A DNA stretch of 12,661 nt from an uncultured Bacteroidales bacterium. GTDB taxonomy: Bacteria > Bacteroidota > Bacteroidia > Bacteroidales > P3. The translations under genes and the position numbers were made by a program. Every line of letters begins with the position of its first letter. The first letter of the stretch is position 1. The notes under the pieces are model-generated. The model was not told the origin of the DNA. It made no database searches and saw nothing but the letters and a program-made list of their open reading frames with translations. The stretch lies in contig CALGCG010000005.1 in NCBI GenBank assembly GCA_937884485.1, forward strand, positions 1-12,661, read 5' to 3'. Positions 1-5,717 of the stretch are shown piece by piece.

Positions 1-113
1 CCTAACACCCTCGCAAAGTGTTTAGCAAATTTGCGGTTATCCGCTCCGAAAAGACGGCCTCCCGTCTGACGGCTAATTTCGTGCCTCGTTGTTGCTTGCT
101 TGCTTAACGGGTG
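1..113 (-). other. Non-coding, hairpin-rich leader at the left edge
   Basis: I see no credible ORF here. The stretch contains a perfect 10-bp palindrome GCAAATTTGC (25-34), a GCGG-TTAT-CCGC hairpin (33-44) and a perfect 6-bp stem AGACGG/CCGTCT with loop CCTC (52-67). It lies downstream of the leftward TATATTTG box, so it may be the 5' leader of a minus-strand transcript whose gene is outside the window. It could also be part of a mobile-element end. No known RNA family is recognised. Confidence 0.3.
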
Positions 114-121
114 CAAATATA
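114..121 (-). promoter_or_regulatory. Bacteroidetes-type -7 promoter box reading leftward
   Basis: On the minus strand these bases read TATATTTG, an exact match to the Bacteroidetes -7 consensus TAnnTTTG. No good -33 TTTG box is visible at the usual distance upstream. It would drive transcription out of the left edge, divergent from the regulator gene that starts at 190. The transcribed leader would include the hairpins at 33-67. Confidence 0.45.
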
Positions 122-139
122 TAAATAAAAAAACAATCT

Positions 140-159
140 CGGAATAATTCGGGATAATT
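140..159. repeat. Tandem 10-bp repeat, candidate operator of the HTH regulator
   Basis: Two adjacent copies, CGGAATAATT (140-149) and CGGGATAATT (150-159), are identical at 9 of 10 positions with a one-helical-turn period. The first includes GAAT-A-ATTC, an odd-centred palindrome. They lie 30 bp before the ATG of the helix-turn-helix gene and near the divergent promoter. This suggests an autoregulatory operator, which is an inference from position only. Confidence 0.3.
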
Positions 160-189
160 TGTTTGAATATTTAAGACTTTTTAATAAAA

Positions 190-849
190 ATGGAAATAAT
201 TCAGACCAATTTGCACCCAAAAGTGCTCAAAAATCAACTTTTCATTCGGGCGGTTGATTATCTTATCGACGAAAGGAAAGTTGAAAGCCAAAAAGAACTG
301 GCTCAGGTGACTGGTATCACCGAGGCCACATTCTCCAATATCCGAAACGACAAAAAAGTGGTTTCGGACAAGACTATCCGCAAACTGCTTGAAGCCTTTC
401 CTGCGTTGTTTAATGCTGATTATTTCCGTGGGAAGAATATCTATATGCTCATGTCAGAGTATCTTGAAGCTAAGATTGAAGCAGAAGAAAAAGAAAAGGC
501 AACGCGTGCGTCGTTTTCGGGGAGTGCCGCCGGCATCCCCGATATGTCGAGCGTTTTTAATTCGGCACTCGCAAAAGCAGATGAATCCATAGCGTCGCTG
601 AAGCTCGCGCTTGCGGCTAAAGAACAACTCATTGCCGAGAAGCAAGCCCGAATTGTAGCCCTCGAACAAACAGTTATTGACAAGGATGCCATCATTCGCG
701 CCCGCGATGCCCGCATCCTCGAACTGGAGCGTCAAATTGCCAACATCAACGCCTCCGACCTTTCCCGCTATCCCTTCGCCATTGGCGCAGCTGAAGAACA
801 AAACAACTCAAATGTTTCCCCATATCAAATGCTTTCTTCGACATCATAA
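190..849 (+). CDS. Helix-turn-helix transcriptional regulator with C-terminal coiled coil
   Basis: The 219-aa protein has an XRE/Cro-like helix-turn-helix at about residues 33-56 (SQKELAQVTGITEATFSNIR). Such proteins bind operators in phages and integrative elements and often control the lysis/lysogeny or excision switch. Residues 125-190 are a long heptad-rich segment (repeated LAAKEQLIAEKQARIVALE-type units), presumably for oligomerisation. The ATG at 190 has no clear Shine-Dalgarno site, which is normal for Bacteroidetes. The tandem repeat at 140-159 just upstream may be its own operator. The last residues after Met214 look unnatural, whereas the -1 frame from 831 to 911 reads as a continuing helical tail, so the gene is probably shortened by a single-base deletion or a sequencing error. 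A phage-type regulator is likely; the specific targets are unknown. Confidence 0.75.
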   Translation: MEIIQTNLHPKVLKNQLFIRAVDYLIDERKVESQKELAQVTGITEATFSNIRNDKKVVSDKTIRKLLEAFPALFNADYFRGKNIYMLMSEYLEAKIEAEEKEKATRASFSGSAAGIPDMSSVFNSALAKADESIASLKLALAAKEQLIAEKQARIVALEQTVIDKDAIIRARDARILELERQIANINASDLSRYPFAIGAAEEQNNSNVSPYQMLSSTS

Positions 850-911
850 CCCATCAAAACAAACATATCGAGGCTCTCAACCGCGAGCTTCGTCAATCAA
901 TAGAAAAATGA
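831..911 (+). pseudogene. Out-of-frame C-terminal tail of the HTH regulator
   Basis: After the ATG at 829-831, the -1 frame reads AFFDIITHQNKHIEALNREL and six further residues (RQSIEK) before a TGA at 909-911. It has no start codon of its own and no stop between 794 and 909. It is charged and heptad-like, matching the style of the preceding coiled coil, while the in-frame ending (LSSTS) is not. The simplest reading is loss of one base in the codon after Met214. The TGA overlaps an ATG at 908, giving a trivial 10-codon ORF that I do not call. Confidence 0.4.
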
Positions 912-947
912 ACTCACTTATTGATAAACTTCCAAATTAAAATTGCA

Positions 948-1286
948 ATGAAAAACTTACTCTTGTTATTGCTTCTCTCTGCATCACTAAGCGCAAGCGC
1001 AAAAGAACCTGTCATGTGTAAATCCATGACTATTTGGGGCCAATGCACTAATGAGGCGTTGCCATCAGACACTATTTGCTTAATCCACAGGCAAAAAAAT
1101 ACAAACAACGTCTCAGCAGGAGACTATGTACAGACTACATCAAGAACCGAACCTACAACGTCATCCTCACGCACGCCAACCACAGTCGTGACATCTGGAA
1201 GGTGTCAAGCACAAACAAGGCGAGGTACCCAATGCACCAGAAACGCACAGCCTGGCACTATATACTGCTGGCAACATAGAAGATAA
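948..1286 (+). CDS. Small secreted protein with two CxnCxnCxxH repeats
   Basis: The 112-aa protein begins with a clear signal peptide: MKN, seven leucines, then SASLSASA with probable cleavage near residue 18. Two repeat units follow, separated by a Ser/Thr-rich linker. Unit 1 is C24-x8-C33-x10-C44-x2-H47. Unit 2 is C86-x9-C96-x10-C107-x2-H110. The second has the form CxAxTxxGxxCxxxxxxxxxYCWxH seen in small proteins of the DUF5763 type, probably a metal-binding knuckle. The ATG at 948 is preferred over an upstream in-frame TTG at 921 because it places the signal peptide at the N-terminus. It lies between the regulator and the integrase, so it may be an accessory (lysogenic-conversion) gene. 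Its function is unknown. Confidence 0.6.
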   Translation: MKNLLLLLLLSASLSASAKEPVMCKSMTIWGQCTNEALPSDTICLIHRQKNTNNVSAGDYVQTTSRTEPTTSSSRTPTTVVTSGRCQAQTRRGTQCTRNAQPGTIYCWQHRR

Positions 1287-1362
1287 ATTTGCAATATGTT
1301 TCCCCATACCATTATCAAGATTTTCCAAAACCATAATTTTTACAATGCTTTTAAGTAGCCTA

Positions 1363-1385
1363 TTCGAGTCCCAACGGAATCACCA
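1363..1385 (+). other. tRNA 3'-end copy, candidate attachment-site core
   Basis: These 23 bases read as tRNA positions 54-76: T-loop TTCGAGT, T-stem strand CCCAA, 7-nt acceptor strand CGGAATC, discriminator A and encoded CCA, with exactly the right lengths. The sequence to the left does not continue into a tRNA: position 53 is A, which cannot pair with C61, and no other stems are present. A tRNA 3' end with no tRNA body, next to a tyrosine recombinase gene, is typical of an attP or attR core. The tRNA identity cannot be set from this fragment. Confidence 0.55.
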
Positions 1386-1397
1386 GGCGAAGATTCG

Positions 1398-1425
1398 GGC
1401 ACCGCCGTAAAATGGCGGCGGTGCC
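1398..1425. other. Perfect 10-bp GC-rich hairpin after the tRNA-like core
   Basis: GGCACCGCCG (1398-1407) and CGGCGGTGCC (1416-1425) form a perfect stem with an 8-nt loop, 12 bp after the CCA of the att-like core. No T-run follows on either strand, so it is not a classical terminator. It could be a tRNA-operon terminator carried over with the attachment site, or a structural element of the recombination site. Confidence 0.4.
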
Positions 1426-1573
1426 GATAAATAAAGGGAATTTGGCGAGATTCTTGGAGATACATATAGATGGTTTAGAGTGGTCTGAAATGTTTTTGTA
1501 GAACAAATGTTTCCCCGTAGTTTCCCCAGATGTTTCCCCACTTTTTTACTTATAACTTAAAACTAAGAATGAA

Positions 1574-2779
1574 ATGATAAAGACAGCAATAATATATAAT
1601 CATCGGGGGCGGTTTTCCAAGGATGGAACTGCTCCGGTAGAGGTGCGGGTGACAATTAACCGTCGCGCGTACTATATCAATACAGGCGTGAGCGTGCGCC
1701 TGCGTGAATGGAAATTCGGGCAGATTGTCGGGCGTGAAGACTGCATTGAGAAGAATGAGCGACTGAGTATCATGCTGGCGCGTGTCGACAGGATTGTGAA
1801 TGAACGGCTGGCGGATTGTGCGGAAGATGACATCAATTTTGAGGATGTGCGGAAGTTGGTATTTTCGCCTGACTCTCGGCGTAAAATCAAGGATGCTGAG
1901 GATATGCTGGAGTGGATGAATAATGAGATTGAGAAACTGGGCGTGCGGAAAGGTACGGCAGCGCATTATAGGGTATCGGTGGCCGCTCTGGTTGAGTCGG
2001 GTGTCATGCGGAAATGGTCGGACTTGTCAGTCGAGAATGTACATAAATGGGATGCTTTTCTGCACGGCATCAAGAAGCATCAGACGGATGCGGAGGTGAA
2101 GGCTGGCAAACCTGTGGAGTATATCAGCCAGGCGACGGTGAGGAATTATCATAAGGACATCAAGGCTTTGCTTGGCCGGGCCATGAAGTTCGGACTGATA
2201 AAGGCTAACCCGTATGACCGTATGCGTGGAGAAATTAAACGCGGTGACGTTGAGACGGTGGAGTTCCTGACGAAGGAAGAACTGGCAAAGATTGAGGGTC
2301 TGACGCTCCGTAAAGGGTCGATGTTGGCTGCAGCGCGGGATATGTTCGTGTTCCAGGCATATACGGGCATGGCTTATAGCGATATGCAAGCGTTCTCGCT
2401 GGAGCAGTGCCGGCATGAAGGTGAGCGGTGGCTGATGACCGGGCAAAGGGTCAAGACGGGTGTTACTTACTACGTCCAGCTGCTGCCGCAGGCGTTGGCC
2501 GTGGTGCAACGCTATGGCGGCTCGTTGCCTCATGTGGCTGTGCAGACTTACAACAGGAACCTGAAGCGTATCGCGGAAGAAACGGGCATCACCAAGCGGC
2601 TGACAAGCCATGTCGGGCGGCACACCTTTGCGACATGGGCACTGCATGAAGGCGTGGCGTTGGAACGTGTGTCGAAGATGCTGGGTCACTCGAAGATTAC
2701 ACAGACGCAACGATATGCCAAGGTGCTGGCTGAGGATGTTTACGGAGAATTTGACAAACTTAATAAATGTGTGCTATGA
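1574..2779 (+). CDS. Tyrosine recombinase / phage-type integrase
   Basis: The 401-aa protein has the layout of Bacteroidetes integrases: an arm-binding N-terminal domain (about 1-95, like Arm-DNA-bind_5), a SAM-like core-binding domain (about 105-215) and a catalytic domain (about 228-395). Visible catalytic residues are Lys294 in the beta-hairpin (RVKTGV), His346 and Arg349 in HVGRHTFAT, His372 in LGHS, and nucleophile Tyr381 in TQRYAKV. The first catalytic Arg is missing: the usual TGxRxSD reads TGMAYSDM with Ala267, a change also known from Bacteroidetes integrases such as the IntDOT group. It would cut and join DNA at the attachment core, probably 1363-1385. The ATG at 1574 is chosen because an ATG 5 bp earlier hits a stop at once. 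The TTTCCCC boxes lie just upstream. Confidence 0.92.
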   Translation: MIKTAIIYNHRGRFSKDGTAPVEVRVTINRRAYYINTGVSVRLREWKFGQIVGREDCIEKNERLSIMLARVDRIVNERLADCAEDDINFEDVRKLVFSPDSRRKIKDAEDMLEWMNNEIEKLGVRKGTAAHYRVSVAALVESGVMRKWSDLSVENVHKWDAFLHGIKKHQTDAEVKAGKPVEYISQATVRNYHKDIKALLGRAMKFGLIKANPYDRMRGEIKRGDVETVEFLTKEELAKIEGLTLRKGSMLAAARDMFVFQAYTGMAYSDMQAFSLEQCRHEGERWLMTGQRVKTGVTYYVQLLPQALAVVQRYGGSLPHVAVQTYNRNLKRIAEETGITKRLTSHVGRHTFATWALHEGVALERVSKMLGHSKITQTQRYAKVLAEDVYGEFDKLNKCVL

Positions 2780-3654
2780 AAAGAATTTTATTGATGGCAT
2801 TGGCCGCTGCCTTGATGTGCGGCTGTGAAAAACCTGTGTTGGATGATGCCAACAGTGAGGCGTGGGAAGAAGAATCGCAAGATGGCCCATCAAAGCGCTT
2901 CACGTTTACGGTGAAAGGCGACTTTGGTTCAGCAACATTCACACGCGGCTATCTGACGGCGGACGGACAGTCGATGACCGACCTGTGGGTGTTCGATTAT
3001 ATGGATGGCGCGTGTGTGCAGACGGTTCATCAGACTTCTACGGATGCAGACTGGGGCCAGCCAAAGATGTCGCTCAGTTATGGCAGACATCATGTCTATT
3101 TCGTGGCCTCGCGTGGTGAGGGTGCAACACTGGACGCAGAGGGGCATACGATTACATGGACAGGGCCGAGAGACACATTCTGGAAAGACTACGAGGTGGA
3201 TGTGGTGAGTACCAGCAATGGCAACAGGGCCGTCACGCTCGACCGCGTGGCTACGAAGCTGCGTCTGACGATTGCCGACGAAGTGCCTGACGGTTGCTCT
3301 GCCGTTGTTGTTACGCCTGAACGCTGGTACTATGGATGGGATTATGTCAGTGGTGTTGCTGTAGTACAGCAACAGAATGAACGACAAGTAAATGTGCCGG
3401 AATCGTATATTGGCACGACCGGGCAGATGACTGTGAGTATTTTCGGGCTGAGCGGCAGTGACGAGTGGGTGACGAATGTAAGCATACAGGCACAAGATGC
3501 CGACGGCGGGGTGTTAGGGTCGGCAACGATTACTGGCGCGCCGTTCAAGGCAAACAGAAGCACGGAGTATTCCGGAAATCTGTTCGGCAGCGGCGGCTCG
3601 CTTGACGTCGGCATTAGCACCAGTTGGGATAGCCCGCACGTCGGGACATGGTAG
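2776..3654 (+). CDS. Putative lipoprotein, fimbrillin (FimB/Mfa2)-like
   Basis: The 292-aa product starts with a lipoprotein signal peptide: MKRILLMALAAALMCGC, with a lipidation Cys at 17 preceded by Gly. The mature part is beta-rich with phrases common in Bacteroidales fimbrial anchor/fimbrillin proteins: a LWVFDYMDG strand at about 72-80, HHVYFVASR in the middle, LDRVATKLRLTI, and a C-terminal Gly-rich strand ending near SLDVGISTSW. It would be an outer-membrane surface protein. The ATG at 2776 overlaps the integrase stop (ATGA), so the two genes are translationally coupled; an alternative ATG lies at 2767. Recombinase-fimbrillin pairs are familiar in Bacteroidales. In a phage it could act as a surface-altering cargo gene. 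The family call is from pattern only. Confidence 0.6.
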   Translation: MKRILLMALAAALMCGCEKPVLDDANSEAWEEESQDGPSKRFTFTVKGDFGSATFTRGYLTADGQSMTDLWVFDYMDGACVQTVHQTSTDADWGQPKMSLSYGRHHVYFVASRGEGATLDAEGHTITWTGPRDTFWKDYEVDVVSTSNGNRAVTLDRVATKLRLTIADEVPDGCSAVVVTPERWYYGWDYVSGVAVVQQQNERQVNVPESYIGTTGQMTVSIFGLSGSDEWVTNVSIQAQDADGGVLGSATITGAPFKANRSTEYSGNLFGSGGSLDVGISTSWDSPHVGTW

Positions 3655-3661
3655 TTACGAT

Positions 3662-3697
3662 GAAGAACGGCGCGGGTATTATCCTACGCCGTTCTTC
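3662..3697. terminator. Perfect 11-bp hairpin between convergent genes
   Basis: GAAGAACGGCG (3662-3672) pairs perfectly with CGCCGTTCTTC (3687-3697) around a 14-nt loop. It begins 7 bp after the lipoprotein stop and contains the stop codon of the minus-strand chaperone extension (3679-3681) in its loop. A U-tract is missing on both strands, but its place between two converging genes suggests a shared transcription end or mRNA 3'-end protection. Confidence 0.5.
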
Positions 3698-4343
3698 CTG
3701 TTCTCGGCCCGCAGCTGCTCGCGGATGGCTTGCTGTTGCTCCTCCGTCAATGGCAGGCTGTGGTCTGTTTCCTCCTCCCACGAGAAGTGCATCAAGTCTT
3801 GCGGCTCGTGGATGCCTGCTTTGCTCAGGTCGGCCATGCCGGTTGACATCTGCATGTAGGTAGCCCAGCGTGTCATCGTCAGGAACGTGCGCTCGCGCTT
3901 GCGGTATCCGTCAATAATGGCCTGAATTTCCCACCATTTCAATTCGTAAAGAAACTCCTTTCTCGAGAATCCAATCTCGCCCACGATGAGGGAATAGATG
4001 TCGTGGGCGGTCAGGCGTTTTTTTCTTCTTCGGCGGCTGGCTGTACTTCTTTGGCCATGACGTCAGGGATGCTCAGCCATTCGTTCATTGCCTCGATGAC
4101 GGATGCTTTCAGGGTTGTCGTTTCGCTGAAGGTCGCCTTGCGGTTCATTTCATCGATGGTGAAGGGTACGTTGTCGTTGGCAACCTTCAATGCCGCAAAG
4201 CACAGTAGCATGGTGGCCTTCTGCGTGTCCATTTGTTGCAAGTCGAATGGCTTGCCGCTCAATTCCTCGTACTCGATTTCGACGGCCATGTTGAAGCTGA
4301 TGTTCAGGACATGGCCAAGAATTGTAACTGTCTTATTGTTCAT
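3679..4343 (-). CDS. Tail assembly chaperone G-GT fusion made by -1 frameshift
   Basis: The long form of the tail assembly chaperone, analogous to lambda gpGT. The first 109 codons are shared with the short form (4343-4017). A -1 slip at A AAA AAC then opens 112 more codons, giving about 221 aa. The extension begins RLTAHDIYSLIVGEIGFSRK, continues without a stop from the slip site, and contains the WWEIQAIIDGY segment typical of GT-type domains. In siphophages the G and GT proteins coat the tape measure during tail assembly at a fixed ratio. A separate start for the extension would need a GTG at 3984 and would cut the domain, so I do not favour it. No tape-measure gene follows; the next gene is the convergent lipoprotein. 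Confidence 0.75.
3978..4023 (-). promoter_or_regulatory. Programmed -1 ribosomal frameshift signal
   Basis: On the minus strand the slippery heptamer A AAA AAC spans 4023-4017, in register with the zero frame (GAA AAA AAC GCC TGA). A 7-nt spacer (4016-4010) containing the zero-frame TGA follows. Then comes a perfect 9-bp stem, CGCCCACGA (4009-4001) with TCGTGGGCG (3986-3978), and a 14-nt loop. Slip site, spacer and stimulatory stem all match the known architecture of -1 frameshift sites in phage tail chaperone genes. Confidence 0.8.
4011..4343 (-). CDS. Tail assembly chaperone, short form (G-like)
   Basis: The 110-aa protein with NMAVEIEYEELSGKPFD near residues 18-32 fits the G-type tail assembly chaperones that follow the major tail protein in long-tailed phages. 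The ATG at 4343 has a good Shine-Dalgarno site (AAGGA, 3 nt before the ATG), unlike most neighbours. The gene ends EEEKNA-stop, and the codons for E-K-N form the slippery site used to make the long form. It starts 60 bp after the major tail gene, and a strong hairpin fills that gap. Function is inferred mainly from gene order and the two-frame arrangement. Confidence 0.72.
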   Translation of the reverse strand: MNNKTVTILGHVLNISFNMAVEIEYEELSGKPFDLQQMDTQKATMLLCFAALKVANDNVPFTIDEMNRKATFSETTTLKASVIEAMNEWLSIPDVMAKEVQPAAEEEKNA

Positions 4344-4361
4344 AGTTCCTTCTTTTTGTGT

Positions 4362-4394
4362 GCGCCAGGCCGTCAGGCTATGACAGCCTGGCGC
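4362..4394 (-). other. Strong hairpin between major tail and chaperone genes
   Basis: GCGCCAGGC (4362-4370) and GCCTGGCGC (4386-4394) form a perfect 9-bp stem. After one C/A mismatch, GTCA and TGAC add 4 more pairs around a 5-nt loop. It lies 9 bp after the major tail stop and just before the chaperone's Shine-Dalgarno site. No U-tract follows, so partial termination or 3'-end protection of the abundant tail-protein mRNA is more likely than full termination. Confidence 0.55.
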
Positions 4395-4403
4395 TTGTTG
4401 ATG

Positions 4404-4877
4404 TTAGGCGGTCTCCATTTCTTCCGGGTCTGTCTCGGTCGAAGCGTCGATGTCGCCTTTCTGCAGCGGGCCTGTTCCCTGAGCCTGCAGAGAATAGGTG
4501 CCGTTCTGGCGGTTGGTGGCGGTGATGCTGTGGTCATTCAGCCACACATAGCCGCTGTACTTCGTCCCGCTGGCCGTGCGGTTCTTTTCGCCACTGGTGC
4601 CCGTAAACTCCACCTTCACCTTCTGCATGGCCAGCACCATGTCGAGAGCGTCCTCTGCATTGATGCCGGTGGCGTCCTCGTCCACGCTGTAGAGTGCCGA
4701 CGTGCTGATGTCCCAAGCGGCTCCCACGATATCCTGCTCCTGCCAGATGCCATCAGTCGAATCCTTCGTACTGCTGTCTTCCAGCGACATTGATACATGT
4801 ACGGTGCAGTCCGTGGCAAAAGCCACATACTTGTCCCCGAGTTTCATTCGGAGGTTCTGTCCTTTGATTACTCCCAT
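4404..4877 (-). CDS. Major tail (tube) protein
   Basis: The 157-aa protein begins MGVIKGQNLRMKLGDKYVAF and continues with the alternating Ser/Thr-rich pattern (VSMSLEDSSTKDSTDG, then WDISTSALYS) typical of major tail tube proteins of siphophages, which stack as hexamers to form the tail tube. It ends in an acidic tail (ETDPEEMETA). Length and position fit: it follows the tail-completion gene by one base and precedes the two-frame chaperone. There is no clear Shine-Dalgarno site, so translation is probably coupled to the upstream stop (TGA-C-ATG). Family assignment rests on pattern and synteny. Confidence 0.7.
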   Translation of the reverse strand: MGVIKGQNLRMKLGDKYVAFATDCTVHVSMSLEDSSTKDSTDGIWQEQDIVGAAWDISTSALYSVDEDATGINAEDALDMVLAMQKVKVEFTGTSGEKNRTASGTKYSGYVWLNDHSITATNRQNGTYSLQAQGTGPLQKGDIDASTETDPEEMETA

Positions 4878-4878
4878 G

Positions 4879-5304
4879 TCATTCGTTGTTAGTTGTGCAT
4901 TGATAGTTAAGCGTCAGGTAGTTGCAAGGCTTCGTCGAATCGTACTGCTCGTCGGTGGCTGAGAACTGCCAATCCACGGGGGTGTGCAGCTCGCCGACGG
5001 TCTCACGCCACAGGCAGACACACGCCTCGCGCACGGCCTCGCAGAGGTCGGCCAGGCGGTCGTGGCTCTCGGCCACACAGAGAATGCCGACGTTGGCGGT
5101 GTCCTCGTCACCTTCTGGCGAGTTGTCCTTGGTGAATCCCGTGTTAGTGACCGCGCCCGGCATAATAATAATGTAGGGGATGGTATCTTCGTTCTCGTCC
5201 ACCGTCGGGCGTGCGGGCAGGAAGATGCGGTCGCCTACGATGGCGGTCACGGCGTTGCTCCTGGTGAGCGCACGGCTGAAAAAGTCTGCTGTTCTAAGAC
5301 TCAT
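4879..5304 (-). CDS. Tail completion/terminator protein, DUF3168-like
   Basis: The 141-aa protein has an N-terminal helix followed by VGDRIFLPARPTVDENEDTI and PYIIIMPG, a pattern seen in tail-completion/terminator proteins (DUF3168-like) that cap the tail tube and join it to the head. A later helix (LADLCEAVREACVCLW) is also typical. It is directly upstream of the major tail gene, the standard order. The ATG lies 3 bp after the previous stop without a Shine-Dalgarno site, which suggests translational coupling. Confidence 0.62.
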   Translation of the reverse strand: MSLRTADFFSRALTRSNAVTAIVGDRIFLPARPTVDENEDTIPYIIIMPGAVTNTGFTKDNSPEGDEDTANVGILCVAESHDRLADLCEAVREACVCLWRETVGELHTPVDWQFSATDEQYDSTKPCNYLTLNYQCTTNNE

Positions 5305-5307
5305 AAC

Positions 5308-5703
5308 TCAATGCTGGTTAATAATGATTTGCTTAATGACGAACTCCAGCAAGCGTCCTCCGATGTACCCTTGCAGATAGGCGGCTTGCTCCGTGCCCAG
5401 CTCCACGCCGTAATATTCAGCCACGTGAGCCTGAACATGGTCAACCTCATGGTCGACCGTGTTCAGAAACTCACGCAGGCTGGTTGCACGTCCTATGCAG
5501 ACAATGCTTTCACGCCATCCCATAGCGGTCAGCGTATATCCGGCATTCCATCCGCTCAGGTTGTCGGTGGCTTCATCTATCATCTTCTGGCTGGCACCTG
5601 CACTGTGCATGAGCCGTGCCACCTCCGGGAGGTCGCCGGGCCAAACGTCGTAAAGCACGGTGACGTTCCAGTAGCCTTCGATGGATAGATGCTGCGCTGT
5701 CAT
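5308..5703 (-). CDS. Small HExxH protein, putative zinc metallopeptidase-like
   Basis: The 131-aa protein contains H85-E86-V87-D88-H89, a zincin HExxH motif, followed 16 residues later by Glu105 in GTEQAAYLQGYIGG, which could supply the third zinc ligand. This spacing suits a minimal gluzincin-like fold. The N-terminal half (GYWNVTVLYDVWPGD, then a DNLSGWNAGYTL segment) is not recognised. The gene sits inside the tail operon immediately before the tail-completion gene, a place where neck or connector proteins are often found. It might process a structural protein or act on the cell wall during entry, or the motif may be structural only. The enzyme role is an inference. Confidence 0.45.
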   Translation of the reverse strand: MTAQHLSIEGYWNVTVLYDVWPGDLPEVARLMHSAGASQKMIDEATDNLSGWNAGYTLTAMGWRESIVCIGRATSLREFLNTVDHEVDHVQAHVAEYYGVELGTEQAAYLQGYIGGRLLEFVIKQIIINQH

Positions 5704-5717
5704 TCGTCTTGTTCTCT

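Larger units (their letters stand above)
1297..1539 (+). repeat. TTTCCCC boxes, candidate integrase arm-type sites
   Basis: TGTTTCCCC occurs at 1297-1305, 1508-1516 and 1531-1539, with AGTTTCCCC at 1519-1527, all in the same orientation. A further TGTTTCCCC lies at 813-821, and the 13-mer ATGTTTCCCCATA is identical at 812-824 and 1296-1308. The right-hand group has 11- and 12-bp spacing, close to one helical turn, and sits just before the integrase gene. The boxes flank the tRNA-like core at 1363-1385. Tyrosine integrases of the lambda/IntDOT type bind such repeats through their N-terminal domain. They could also be an operator for the integrase promoter. Confidence 0.5.

Noticed and set aside
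1310..1385. Complete tRNA gene
   Set aside because: Only positions 54-76 fit. Upstream bases form no D-, anticodon or acceptor 5' stems, and position 53 is A instead of G.
3679..3984. Independent 101-aa gene starting at GTG 3984
   Set aside because: The reading frame is open further upstream to the slippery site, there is no Shine-Dalgarno site, and the GTG lies inside the frameshift stem. It is better read as the -1 extension of the chaperone.
4984..5688. Long + strand ORF (234 codons)
   Set aside because: It lies fully antisense to the tail-completion and HExxH genes, which have better composition, tight operon spacing and recognisable patterns. It is rich in His/Arg/Val typical of a shadow frame.
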